Shown here: piece by piece, positions 28,862-37,085 of the stretch
How the letters are laid out: each line of letters starts with the position of its first letter
Numbering within the stretch: position 1 is the stretch's first letter
NCBI GenBank assembly: GCA_052108535.1
Contig: JBQDZM010000002.1
Location: 62,001 to 126,000, forward strand
Reading direction: 5' to 3'
DNA length: 64,000 nucleotides
From: Galactobacter sp052108535
GTDB taxonomy: Bacteria; Actinomycetota; Actinomycetes; Actinomycetales; Micrococcaceae
The notes under the pieces: generated by a model
What the model saw: only the letters and a program-made list of their open reading frames with translations
Databases searched by the model: none
Told to the model about the DNA's origin: nothing
Made by a program: the position numbers and the translations under genes

Positions 28862-30601
28862 ATGCAGAATCGTCAGCGTCCCTCAGGGATGCCCATTCAC
28901 AAGTACGTCCCCTTCCAGGACCAGATCACGGTCCAGCTGCCGGATCGCACCTGGCCCGACAAGGTCATCACGAAGGCGCCGCAGTGGTGTGCGGTGGATC
29001 TGCGAGACGGCAACCAGGCGCTCGTGGACCCCATGGACACCGATCGCAAGCTAAAGATGTTCCAGCTGCTGGTGGATATGGGCTACAAGGAAATCGAGGT
29101 TGGTTTCCCGTCCGCGTCCCAGACCGATTTCGACTTTGTTCGCCGTCTGGTGGAGGGCAACCTCATCCCTGAGGACGTCACCATCCAGGTGCTGACCCAG
29201 TCGCGTGAACACCTGATCGAGCGCACCTACGAGGCGCTGGAAGGTGTGCACCGCGCCATCGTCCACCTCTACAACTCCACCTCGGTGCTGCAGCGCCGCG
29301 TGGTGTTCAGGCAGGACGAGGACGGGATCGTGGACATCGCCACCCACGGGGCCATGCTGTGTAAGAAGTACGAGGAGCAGCTCACCGGCACCGAGATCAT
29401 CTACGAGTACTCCCCGGAGTCCTACACCGGAACCGAACTCGAGTTCGCCCGTCGGATCTGCGACGAGGTCGCCGAGGTGCTCGGCGCCACGCCGGAGAAG
29501 AAGATGATCGTCAATCTTCCCGCCACGGTGGAAATGGCCACGCCCAACGTCTACGCAGACTCCATCGAGTGGATGCACCGAAACCTGCGCCATCGTGACT
29601 CCATGGTGCTCTCCCTGCACCCGCACAATGACCGCGGCACCGGCGTGGCCGCGGCAGAACTCGGCTACCTGGCCGGAGCGGACCGCATCGAGGGCTGCCT
29701 CTTCGGCAACGGCGAGCGGACCGGCAACGTGGACCTGGTGGCGCTCGGCATGAATCTCTTCAGCCAGGGTGTGGACCCGCAGATCGATTTCTCTGACATG
29801 GAGCGGATCCGCCGCACGGTGGAGTACTGCAACCAGATGCGGGTGCCAGAGCGGGTGCCGTGGGGTGGGGACCTCGTCTTCACCGCCTTCTCCGGCTCCC
29901 ACCAGGACGCCATCAAGAAGGGGCTGGACGCCATGGAGGCGCAGGCTGCTTCCGAGGGGCGCTCCGTGGACGAACTAGTGTGGGAGGTCCCGTACCTGCC
30001 CATTGACCCGCAGGACATCGGCCGCAGTTACGAGGCCGTGATCCGGGTGAACTCGCAGTCCGGCAAGGGTGGAGTGGCTTACCTGCTGCGGCATGACCGC
30101 GGCCTGGATCTGCCGCGCCGTGCGCAGATCGAATTCTCTGCCGTGGTCCAGCGCTACACGGACACAGCGGGTGGCGAAGTCTCTTCGGACCAGCTGTGGC
30201 AGATCTTCCAGGACGAGTACCTGCCCGTCGAGGCCACCGGGAACCGGTGGGGACATTACCGACTCGGCCGCGTCACGTCTGACACCGATGAGTCGGGTCA
30301 GGTGGAGCTGACCGCTCAGCTGTTCATCGGCGGTGCGGAACACACTCGGAAGGGTCGGGGCAACGGTCCCATCGCTGCCTTCCTGAACCTGCTCTCCCAT
30401 GAGGGTGTGGATGTGAGGGTGCTCGACTACACCGAACATGCCATCGGCGAGGGTGGGGAGGCCCGCGCGGCCGCCTATGTGGAGTGCGCCGTGGGGGAGC
30501 GGGTGCTGTGGGGTGCTGGTATTCACACCAACACCACCATCGCGAGCCTCGACGCCGTGGTCTCCGCGGTCAACCGAGCCATCCGCGACCAGACGGCCTG
30601 A
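28862..30601 (+). CDS. leuA: 2-isopropylmalate synthase
   Basis: A 579-residue enzyme for the first committed step of leucine synthesis: acetyl-CoA plus 2-ketoisovalerate gives 2-isopropylmalate. The TIM barrel has the metal-site segment CAVDLRDGNQAL and the later LHPHNDRGTGVAAAELG. The C-terminal LeuA allosteric (leucine-feedback) domain is present. The length fits the long LeuA form seen in Actinobacteria. ATG 28862 has AAGGA upstream. Expression is likely set by the upstream leader peptide and attenuator. Downstream, recO follows closely in the same reading frame. Confidence 0.97.
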   Translation: MQNRQRPSGMPIHKYVPFQDQITVQLPDRTWPDKVITKAPQWCAVDLRDGNQALVDPMDTDRKLKMFQLLVDMGYKEIEVGFPSASQTDFDFVRRLVEGNLIPEDVTIQVLTQSREHLIERTYEALEGVHRAIVHLYNSTSVLQRRVVFRQDEDGIVDIATHGAMLCKKYEEQLTGTEIIYEYSPESYTGTELEFARRICDEVAEVLGATPEKKMIVNLPATVEMATPNVYADSIEWMHRNLRHRDSMVLSLHPHNDRGTGVAAAELGYLAGADRIEGCLFGNGERTGNVDLVALGMNLFSQGVDPQIDFSDMERIRRTVEYCNQMRVPERVPWGGDLVFTAFSGSHQDAIKKGLDAMEAQAASEGRSVDELVWEVPYLPIDPQDIGRSYEAVIRVNSQSGKGGVAYLLRHDRGLDLPRRAQIEFSAVVQRYTDTAGGEVSSDQLWQIFQDEYLPVEATGNRWGHYRLGRVTSDTDESGQVELTAQLFIGGAEHTRKGRGNGPIAAFLNLLSHEGVDVRVLDYTEHAIGEGGEARAAAYVECAVGERVLWGAGIHTNTTIASLDAVVSAVNRAIRDQTA

Positions 30602-30637
30602 TCCCGTCCTCGCGCACGTCCCGGGGTAGGTGAGTCC

Positions 30638-31402
30638 GTCACGGCCAGAAGCGGTTATTCCAAGCGCAGCCATCGCGGCGAGGCCATCGTTCTGCGCACC
30701 CATAAGTTGGCAGAGGCCGACCGGATCGCCGTCCTGCTGACCCCCGATCGGGGGCAGATCAGGGCGGTGGCCCGGGGCGTGCGGCGGACTACCTCCAAAC
30801 TAGGTTCAGCCGTGGAACCCTTCATGCACGTGGATCTGCAGTGGCTGGAGGGCCGTAATCTGCACACCATCACCCAAGCGCAGATCCTGCATGGGTACGG
30901 TGCGGCGATCAGTGCGGACTACGAGCGCTACACGGCGGCCGCGGTGGTGGTGGAGACGGCAGAACGTCTCACCCGTGCCGATGTGGACACCACGGTTGCG
31001 CACTTCCGGCTACTGCACGGCGTCCTGGCCTCACTATCCAAGGGAGTCGGCGTCCCGTCGCTGTTGATGGACTCCTACCTGCTGCGTGCCTTGGCCACGG
31101 CCGGGTGGGCGGCGAGTTTCACGGACTGCGCCAGGTGCGGGGCGGCAGGTCCCCACCGCTCCGTGAACATCCCCCTGGGCGGAGTGGTGTGCAGCAATTG
31201 TCGTCCGGCCGGTTCCCGTGCCCCAGCGCCGGGCACCATCATCCTGCTGGCGGCGCTGCAGACCGGTGACTGGCCGGTTGTGGCGGCGGCGGGGGACCGA
31301 GAGATCCGCGAAGCGGAATCGATAGTGGGAGAATATGCGCAGTGGCACCTGGAACGTGCCTTGCGTTCCCTGCCCCTGGTCGAGAGGAATCCCCGAGAGT
31401 GA
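30638..31402 (+). CDS. recO: DNA repair protein RecO (start codon unclear)
   Basis: RecO mediates RecA loading with RecF/RecR. The N-terminal OB fold (GEAIVLRTHKLAEADRI), the helical core and the zinc site CARC...CSNC are all recognisable, giving about 254 residues. No in-frame ATG, GTG or TTG occurs between the leuA stop and the TTG at 30707, and starting at 30707 would remove the first conserved strand. Homology points to a start near 30638 (GTC in frame, with an AGGTGAG sequence just before). CTG 30692 and ATC 30686 are other rare options. The end overlaps uppS (GTGA). Confidence 0.85.
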   Translation, partial: VTARSGYSKRSHRGEAIVLRTHKLAEADRIAVLLTPDRGQIRAVARGVRRTTSKLGSAVEPFMHVDLQWLEGRNLHTITQAQILHGYGAAISADYERYTAAAVVVETAERLTRADVDTTVAHFRLLHGVLASLSKGVGVPSLLMDSYLLRALATAGWAASFTDCARCGAAGPHRSVNIPLGGVVCSNCRPAGSRAPAPGTIILLAALQTGDWPVVAAAGDREIREAESIVGEYAQWHLERALRSLPLVERNPRE

Positions 31403-32226
31403 GCCGGAAGAAGCCAAGCTCATCCCCGAGCGACGCGCCGCGTGTCGTCGATGAGCCGGGCCCCCACCCGTCGGGCATCAGGCCCCCGTCCTTACCGGCC
31501 GGGCTCGTGCCACGGCACGTGGCCGTGGTCATGGACGGCAACGGGCGTTGGGCCAACCAGCGTGGGCTGCCGCGCACCGAAGGGCACAGGGCGGGGGAGG
31601 CCGCCCTACTGGACGTCGTGGCCGGCGCCATCCAGGCTGGAGTGCGCTACCTTTCCGTGTACGCCTTCTCCACAGAGAACTGGAAACGATCACCGGACGA
31701 GGTGCGTTTCCTCATGGGCTTCTCCCGTGACGTGCTCCGTCGACAGCGCGACCAGCTCGACGCGTGGGGTGTTCGGGTGCGTTGGGCAGGCCGCCGCCCG
31801 CGGCTGTGGCGTTCCGTTGTCGACGAACTCGAGATCGCAGAAGTTCGCACCAAACACAATCAGGTCCTCGACCTGGTCATGTGCGTCAACTACGGGGGTC
31901 GCGCCGAGATCGTGGACGCGGTGACGGAGATCGCGCGCGAGGTCGCCAGCGGCCGGCTCAATCCCAAGGGCATTAGCGAACGCAGCATCGCCGCGCGACT
32001 CGACGAGCCCGATGTTCCGGACGTGGACCTTTTCGTGCGCACCTCCGGTGAACAACGCCTCTCCAACTTCATGCTCTGGCAGTCGGCCTACGCCGAGTTC
32101 GTGTTCCTCGATGAACTCTGGCCGGACGTGGACAGAACCACGCTCTGGCGCGCCATCGACACGTACGCCCGCCGAGACCGCCGCTACGGCGGCGCCGTCG
32201 ACCAACCCACACCACCACACTCCTGA
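31399..32226 (+). CDS. uppS: Isoprenyl transferase (undecaprenyl/decaprenyl diphosphate synthase)
   Basis: A 275-residue cis-prenyltransferase that makes the C50/C55 lipid carrier for wall synthesis. The catalytic Asp is at residue 46 in VAVVMDGNGRWA. The segments RTEGHRAG, YAFSTENWKR and RTSGEQRLSNFMLWQ are diagnostic. A Pro/Ser-rich N-terminal extension of about 35 residues precedes the core. GTG 31399 overlaps the recO stop. The longer frame from 31342 lies within recO. The product chain length (C50 or C55) cannot be read from sequence. Confidence 0.95.
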   Translation: MSRKKPSSSPSDAPRVVDEPGPHPSGIRPPSLPAGLVPRHVAVVMDGNGRWANQRGLPRTEGHRAGEAALLDVVAGAIQAGVRYLSVYAFSTENWKRSPDEVRFLMGFSRDVLRRQRDQLDAWGVRVRWAGRRPRLWRSVVDELEIAEVRTKHNQVLDLVMCVNYGGRAEIVDAVTEIAREVASGRLNPKGISERSIAARLDEPDVPDVDLFVRTSGEQRLSNFMLWQSAYAEFVFLDELWPDVDRTTLWRAIDTYARRDRRYGGAVDQPTPPHS

Positions 32227-32243
32227 ACGGACTCGCCGCCCTC

Positions 32244-33299
32244 ATGCGCCTCTACCCCCTGCTCTTCGAGACCTTCCTGAGCAAACTCGACCCGGAACGG
32301 GCCCACGCCCTGGCCTTCTCCGCGCTGCGCACCGCAGAACGCGTGGGCTTGGGTGCCCTGCTGCGCAGGAATACCGCTGCGACCACCCCGGTGACCGTGA
32401 TGGGTCTCCAGTTCCCGTCCGCCTTCGGGTTGGCCGCAGGCTTTGACAAGCACGGCCACGGGACCTCCGCCCTGACCGAGCTGGGCTTTGGCCACATCGA
32501 GGTCGGTACGGTCACCGGCCGCGCGCAGCCGGGCAACCCGGCGCCGCGACTCTTCCGGTTGAAGGCAGACAAGGCGCTGGTCAACCGGATGGGGTTCAAC
32601 AACGAGGGTGCGGAGGCCGTGGCGCCCCGCATCGCCGCGACGCGCGCCCGTTTGGAGAAGCGCTACCGCGGGAAGATCCGTCCGGTGATTGGCATCAATA
32701 TCGGCAAGACCAAGGCGGTCGCGCTCGAGGACGCCGTGGAGGACTACCGGCTCTCCGCCAGGACCCTTGCCCCTCATGCCGACTATTTGGTCGTCAACGT
32801 TTCTTCCCCCAACACTCCGGGACTGCGCCTGCTGCAGGATGTCGCGAGTCTGCGTCCCCTGTTGAGCGCGGTCAGGGAGGAAGCGGACCGGGCGTGCGAC
32901 CGTCACGTACCGCTCGCGGTGAAGATCGCCCCCGACCTGGCCGACGAGGACGTCGACGCCGTCGCGGAACTGGCCGTCGACCTCGGGCTGGATGGCGTGG
33001 TCGCGACCAACACCACCATCGCCCGTGATGGCCTGGTCACCGACCCGGACGTCGTGGCGGCAGCAGGGGCCGGTGGACTCTCCGGAGCGCCACTGAAGGA
33101 ACGCTCGCTCGAGGTGCTGCGTCGGCTTCGGGCGAAACTCCCAGCTGATATCGCGTTGATTGGTGTCGGCGGCGTCAGCACCCCCGCTGACGTCGTGGAG
33201 AGACTCGACGCGGGTGCGGACCTGGTCCAGGGCTACACGGCCTTCCTCTATGAGGGCCCGTTCTGGATCAAGCGGATCAACGCCGCGCTGCGCGGCTGA
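32244..33299 (+). CDS. pyrD: Dihydroorotate dehydrogenase (quinone), class 2
   Basis: A 351-residue, membrane-associated flavoenzyme of pyrimidine synthesis that oxidises dihydroorotate with quinone. The N-terminal helices RLYPLLFETFLSKLDPERAH mark class 2. The FMN barrel shows LAAGFDKHG, NRMGFNNEG, and the catalytic Ser region VVNVSSPNTPGLR, ending GVGGVSTPADV. It lies 17 bases after uppS, probably in the recO-uppS operon, and is closed by the 33326-33369 palindrome. Confidence 0.97.
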   Translation: MRLYPLLFETFLSKLDPERAHALAFSALRTAERVGLGALLRRNTAATTPVTVMGLQFPSAFGLAAGFDKHGHGTSALTELGFGHIEVGTVTGRAQPGNPAPRLFRLKADKALVNRMGFNNEGAEAVAPRIAATRARLEKRYRGKIRPVIGINIGKTKAVALEDAVEDYRLSARTLAPHADYLVVNVSSPNTPGLRLLQDVASLRPLLSAVREEADRACDRHVPLAVKIAPDLADEDVDAVAELAVDLGLDGVVATNTTIARDGLVTDPDVVAAAGAGGLSGAPLKERSLEVLRRLRAKLPADIALIGVGGVSTPADVVERLDAGADLVQGYTAFLYEGPFWIKRINAALRG

Positions 33300-33325
33300 G
33301 CCGCGGCGCCGAAAAGGTGCCGTAC

Positions 33326-33369
33326 GAACAAAAGGGAATGCCCGACGCGTCGGGCATTCCCTTTTGTTC
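33326..33369. terminator. Bidirectional terminator, 44-bp perfect palindrome
   Basis: Arms 33326-33347 and 33348-33369 are exact reverse complements with no spacer. Each side carries AAAAGGG/CCCTTTT, so an A/U tract is present for both convergent genes (pyrD + and DUF3043 -). Confidence 0.8.
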
Positions 33370-33411
33370 TCACGCCGCCTTGGCGGCGGCGGATGAATCT
33401 GGCTTGGCGGC

Positions 33412-34017
33412 TCAGTCCAGCTTGGCGCCGCGCTTGACCTGCGCCTTGGGCTGGCGCATGAAACGCATCTGGATGGTCCGGAAGGTGCCGTACCAGAGGA
33501 CGCCGCGCTCCACCTCGCCGAACTTGGCGATGACGGCCTTCTTCAGCGCCCGCCAGGTCACGAACATATCCAGGATCAGGATGAGGATGACCACGTACAT
33601 CATCAGGGTGGTGGTCACCTGGCCCGACTGGGAAAGGATGGAGGAGAAGCCGATGGCCACGATGAAATAGATCAGGATGACGGGGAAGAAGAACTCGGCC
33701 AGGCAGGTGCGGGCGTCCGAGAAGTTGCGCGCAAAACGCTTCTGCGGGCCGCGATCCCTGGCGGGCAAGTACTGCTCCTCGCCGGTCTGCATGCCACGAC
33801 GGATCTTGGCCTGCTCCTCGATACGACGCTGCTTATCGCGCGCCTTAGCCTCGGTGCGATTCGAAGAGACCAGGGGACGCTGCCGCGCGGCCTCCTGCTG
33901 CTTCCGCTTGGGCGTTGGCCCCTTCTTGGAGCCGTCGGGATTCCGGTTGGAGAAATCCTCCGGCGGGGTCACCTCGGCCGCGGGGGCCTCACTCTGCTTC
34001 TTCTTGGATCCGAACAC
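33412..34017 (-). CDS. DUF3043 family membrane protein
   Basis: A 201-residue actinobacterial protein of unknown function. The N-terminal half is charged and Lys/Arg-rich (FGSKKKQSEAP, KRKQQEAARQRP). Two hydrophobic helices lie at about 115-165, then a basic tail. I chose the GTG at 34017 (giving MFGSKKK). TAGGAT lies seven bases upstream, and relatives I recall begin MFGRKK. An ATG nine bases earlier (34026) overlaps that hexamer and is less likely. Confidence 0.85.
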   Translation of the reverse strand: MFGSKKKQSEAPAAEVTPPEDFSNRNPDGSKKGPTPKRKQQEAARQRPLVSSNRTEAKARDKQRRIEEQAKIRRGMQTGEEQYLPARDRGPQKRFARNFSDARTCLAEFFFPVILIYFIVAIGFSSILSQSGQVTTTLMMYVVILILILDMFVTWRALKKAVIAKFGEVERGVLWYGTFRTIQMRFMRQPKAQVKRGAKLD

Positions 34018-34024
34018 GCCTTCC

Positions 34025-34030
34025 ATCCTA
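34025..34030 (-). promoter_or_regulatory. Probable -10 hexamer for leaderless DUF3043 mRNA
   Basis: TAGGAT on the minus strand, seven bases before the GTG at 34017. Confidence 0.5.
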
Positions 34031-34091
34031 CCGGCGAAATGTACCTCCACGTGGCGCGGGTCCTGGGCATCGCCGACGGTGGTCAAGGAAC

Positions 34092-34097
34092 TAGGCT
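34092..34097 (+). promoter_or_regulatory. Probable -10 hexamer for the leaderless M20 peptidase mRNA
   Basis: TAGGCT followed by seven bases and the ATG at 34105. No ribosome-binding site. Confidence 0.5.
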
Positions 34098-34104
34098 TAT
34101 CACC

Positions 34105-35511
34105 ATGACTTCAACCCAGTCCGCGCAACCAGACGTACCAGCAGAAACCATCGCAGCACTTCGCTCGGCAGCCGACCAGGGGCGTCAACGCCGCCTGCAG
34201 GATCTGGCCGAACTCGTCGCGATCCCCTCGATCGCCTGGGACGGCCTGGATCCCGCCCATGTCGAGGCCAGCGCGGACAAGGTCGCCGAATTGTTCAGTG
34301 AGGCCGGAATCGCGGACGTTCGGAAACTCTCCGCCGTGTCCGAGGACGGCGTCCAGGGACGAACGGCGGTCGTGGCCCGTCGGCCCGCCGCCCCCGGCAA
34401 GCCCACGGTCTTGATGTATGCCCACCATGATGTCCAGCCGGTGGGGGACGAGTCCCTGTGGGACACGCCTCCGTTCGTCACGACCGAGCGTAACGGCCGA
34501 CTCTACGGTCGCGGTGTCGCGGACGACAAGGCGGGGATCATGATCCACATCGGCGCGCTAAGGGCCATCACTGAGGTCGCCGCCGCGGAAGGCCTTGGCC
34601 TGACCTACTTCATTGAGGGGGAGGAGGAGGCGGGGTCCCCGTCCTTCGCCGCCTTCCTTGACGAGTACAAGGATTTGTTAGCCGCAGACGTCATCGTCGT
34701 GGCGGACTCCGGCAACTGGAAAGTCGGGGAGCCCGCGCTGACCTCCTCACTGCGCGGTATGACCGCAGGAGAGTTCGAGGTCTCCGTCCTGGACCACGCG
34801 GTGCACTCCGGCATGTACGGGGGCCCGATCCTCGATGCGCCCACCATCGCCGCCCGCCTCATCTCCACCTTGCATGACGACCAAGGACGCGTCGCGGTGA
34901 AGGGACTGGAAGCCAACCACCGGGCAGAGGTGGACTATCCGGAAGCGGACTTCCGGGTGGATGCCGGTGTGCTGGATGGCGTGCGTCTGGCCGGCGAAGG
35001 CAGCATCGCCGACCGCCTGTGGCACGGGCCGGCCATTTCGGTGATCGGCCTGGACGTGACCTCCGTGGCCCTCTCCTCCAACACCATCGCCCCTGTCTGC
35101 AGGGGTAAGGTCTCCGTCCGCGTGGCACCAGGGCAGGATCCGGCCGATGCGGCGCGCGCGATGGAGGAGCATTTCGCAGCCCAGGACATTCTGGGAGCCA
35201 AGATCAGCTACCGGACCACCGAAACTGGTCCCGCGTTCAGCGCGGACCTGAACGGCAGTGCCGCGCAGACCGAGATGTGGGCCCTCGGTGAGGCGTGGGG
35301 GACTCCCGCTGTCTACATGGGAACGGGCGGCTCCATACCCTTCGTGGCGGATCTCACGGCACACTTTCCGCAGGCCCAGATCCTGATCACCGGTGTGGAA
35401 GACCCCGATACCAGGGCGCACAGCGCCAACGAGTCCCTGCACTTGGGCGACTTCGACAAGGCAGTTCTCGCAGAGGCGCTGCTGCTGACCGGGATCGCGG
35501 CGCAGAACTAG
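34105..35511 (+). CDS. M20 family dipeptidase
   Basis: A 468-residue metallopeptidase of the M20 (ArgE/DapE/CPG2) clan, of the cytosolic non-specific dipeptidase type. Metal ligands lie in LMYAHHDVQPVG, GRGVADDKAG and EGEEEAGSPSF, with the catalytic Glu pair visible in the last. The dimerisation domain inserted after about residue 215 and the C-terminal His region (DTRAHSANESLHLG) are present. The preferred peptide is not predictable. ATG 34105 is supported by the leaderless promoter spacing. It diverges from DUF3043. Confidence 0.9.
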   Translation: MTSTQSAQPDVPAETIAALRSAADQGRQRRLQDLAELVAIPSIAWDGLDPAHVEASADKVAELFSEAGIADVRKLSAVSEDGVQGRTAVVARRPAAPGKPTVLMYAHHDVQPVGDESLWDTPPFVTTERNGRLYGRGVADDKAGIMIHIGALRAITEVAAAEGLGLTYFIEGEEEAGSPSFAAFLDEYKDLLAADVIVVADSGNWKVGEPALTSSLRGMTAGEFEVSVLDHAVHSGMYGGPILDAPTIAARLISTLHDDQGRVAVKGLEANHRAEVDYPEADFRVDAGVLDGVRLAGEGSIADRLWHGPAISVIGLDVTSVALSSNTIAPVCRGKVSVRVAPGQDPADAARAMEEHFAAQDILGAKISYRTTETGPAFSADLNGSAAQTEMWALGEAWGTPAVYMGTGGSIPFVADLTAHFPQAQILITGVEDPDTRAHSANESLHLGDFDKAVLAEALLLTGIAAQN

Positions 35512-35576
35512 GACGCCTGGAGTTAGCGTTGAGCGACGGCGCACGAAAAATCGTCGGCGAGCGTCGTTCCTGGACG

Positions 35577-35582
35577 TAGACT
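35577..35582 (+). promoter_or_regulatory. Possible -10 hexamer upstream of the Fe-S carrier gene
   Basis: TAGACT, giving a leader of about 70 bases before the ATG at 35661. Confidence 0.35.
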
Positions 35583-35660
35583 GAAGACAGCGTCCCGCGA
35601 GCCGTGCGCGGCCAGCTGTACGTAAGAACACCCATGACAAGAGCACCAAGGAGCACTTTC

Positions 35661-36026
35661 ATGACGAGCACCACCGTCGGTGAGACCACCGAACTGCCCA
35701 CCCACGAGGTCAACCTGACCGAGGGTGCGGCGCACAAGATTGCCGCGCTGCTTCAGCAGGAGGGCCGCGAGGACCTTCGACTGCGGGTCGCCGTTCAGCC
35801 CGGAGGCTGCTCCGGTCTGATTTATCAGCTCTACTTCGACGAGCGGGTCCTGGACGGCGACGCCGTCCGCGACTACGACGGGGTCGAGGTCATCGTGGAT
35901 CGCATGTCCGCCCCGTACCTTAACGGCGCGAGCATCGACTTCGAGGACTCCATCGAAAAGGTCGGTTTCACCATCGACAACCCCAATGCCGGAGGCTCGT
36001 GCGCCTGCGGCGACTCGTTCCACTGA
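35661..36026 (+). CDS. erpA: A-type iron-sulfur cluster carrier (ErpA/IscA family)
   Basis: A 121-residue carrier that inserts Fe-S clusters into target proteins. The three conserved Cys are at 50 (PGGCSGLIYQ), 114 and 116 (GGSCACGDSF). ATG 35661 has AAGGAG at 35648-35653. The frame extends upstream to 35604 but without family similarity. Its position before the cytochrome oxidase genes is common in Actinobacteria. It ends before a hairpin at 36037-36065. Confidence 0.93.
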   Translation: MTSTTVGETTELPTHEVNLTEGAAHKIAALLQQEGREDLRLRVAVQPGGCSGLIYQLYFDERVLDGDAVRDYDGVEVIVDRMSAPYLNGASIDFEDSIEKVGFTIDNPNAGGSCACGDSFH

Positions 36027-36036
36027 TTTCTTCATG

Positions 36037-36065
36037 CCCGTCACCGGCGGCGAGCCGGTGACGGG
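36037..36065 (+). terminator. Hairpin after erpA
   Basis: Perfect 12-bp stem (36037-36048 with 36054-36065) with a 5-base loop, followed by TTGTC rather than a full U tract. Confidence 0.6.
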
Positions 36066-36086
36066 TTGTCACCCTGGCCGGGGTAT

Positions 36087-36105
36087 CCTCTACAGAAGGT
36101 AGAGG
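36087..36105. promoter_or_regulatory. Dyad in the ctaC promoter region
   Basis: CCTCTAC, five bases, GTAGAGG: a 7-bp perfect inverted repeat overlapping a TATCCT (36084-36089) that could be the -10 for ctaC. It looks like an operator, but the regulator is unknown. Confidence 0.4.
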
Positions 36106-36194
36106 TTCCTCGTCACCATGCCCGTATCTACCCAGGCACGGGCACGGGGTGTCTTGACCACATCATTCGCATCAATCAAGAGGAAGGGCCGTCT

Positions 36195-37079
36195 GTGAGT
36201 TCGCAGGACCGAACCAGCGGTCGCGCCAAGGCGCTTCGGTTCGCCGGCGTCGCCGCGGTGGGGGCACTAGTCCTTGCCGGGTGTACCCCGGAGGCCAAGA
36301 GGGGCTGGCTGCCCATCGAAGACCCGGACACGACCAACCACACGCGTTCGATCATGGAGTTGTGGAACCACTCCTGGATCGCGTCCCTAGTGATCGGCCT
36401 GATCACCTGGGGCCTGACGCTGTGGTGCATCGTGGCCTATCGCCGTCGCAAGGGCGATACGGGTTACCCGCGCCAGCTGAGCTACTCGATGCCGTTGGAG
36501 ATCTTCTACACGGCCGTTCCGCTGGTCCTCATCATCACGTTCTTCACGTTCACCAACCGCACCCAGCAGGCGATTGATAAGCCGGTCGACTCCGACCTGG
36601 TCGTCAACGTCTATGGCAAGCAGTGGTCGTGGGACTTCAACTACGACTTCGAGGGTCAGCAGAACTACATGCAGGGCGTGCAGGTGCACGAGCCCGGCAA
36701 GGTCGTCGACGAATCCAAGATCCCGACGCTGTACCTGCCGGTCAACACCTCTGTGCAGTTCGATCTGAACTCCCGCGACGTCAACCACTCCTTCTGGATC
36801 CCCGAGTTCCTGCAGAAGCTGGACATGATCCCGGGTAGGACCAACCACATCTACCTCACGCCTCAGCGCGAGGGGTCCTACCACGGCAAGTGTGCTGAGC
36901 TTTGCGGCGAGTACCACTCCGAGATGTTGTTCAACGTCGAGGTCGTCTCCGTCGAAGAGTTCAAGGCCGAAATGGCCAAGCTCCCCGAGGGCGAGGTCGG
37001 AGCCGAGGCAAACCGCCTGGGTGTCGAACCCACCGAGGATGTCACGCACAAGCCCGCCCCCGCCAAGGAAGGAGAGTGA
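36195..37079 (+). CDS. ctaC: Cytochrome c oxidase subunit II (aa3 type)
   Basis: A 294-residue lipoprotein subunit that carries the CuA centre and receives electrons from cytochrome c. The lipobox ends at Cys 30 (VLAGC). Two membrane helices follow (about 55-78 and 98-120). The cupredoxin domain has the CuA ligands in CAELCGEYHSEM (about 233-244). GTG 36195 follows AGGAAG. The frame upstream to 36066 is not used. The ctaC-ctaD-ctaF order is that of the actinobacterial bcc-aa3 supercomplex. Confidence 0.96.
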   Translation: MSSQDRTSGRAKALRFAGVAAVGALVLAGCTPEAKRGWLPIEDPDTTNHTRSIMELWNHSWIASLVIGLITWGLTLWCIVAYRRRKGDTGYPRQLSYSMPLEIFYTAVPLVLIITFFTFTNRTQQAIDKPVDSDLVVNVYGKQWSWDFNYDFEGQQNYMQGVQVHEPGKVVDESKIPTLYLPVNTSVQFDLNSRDVNHSFWIPEFLQKLDMIPGRTNHIYLTPQREGSYHGKCAELCGEYHSEMLFNVEVVSVEEFKAEMAKLPEGEVGAEANRLGVEPTEDVTHKPAPAKEGE

Positions 37080-37085
37080 TTCGCC

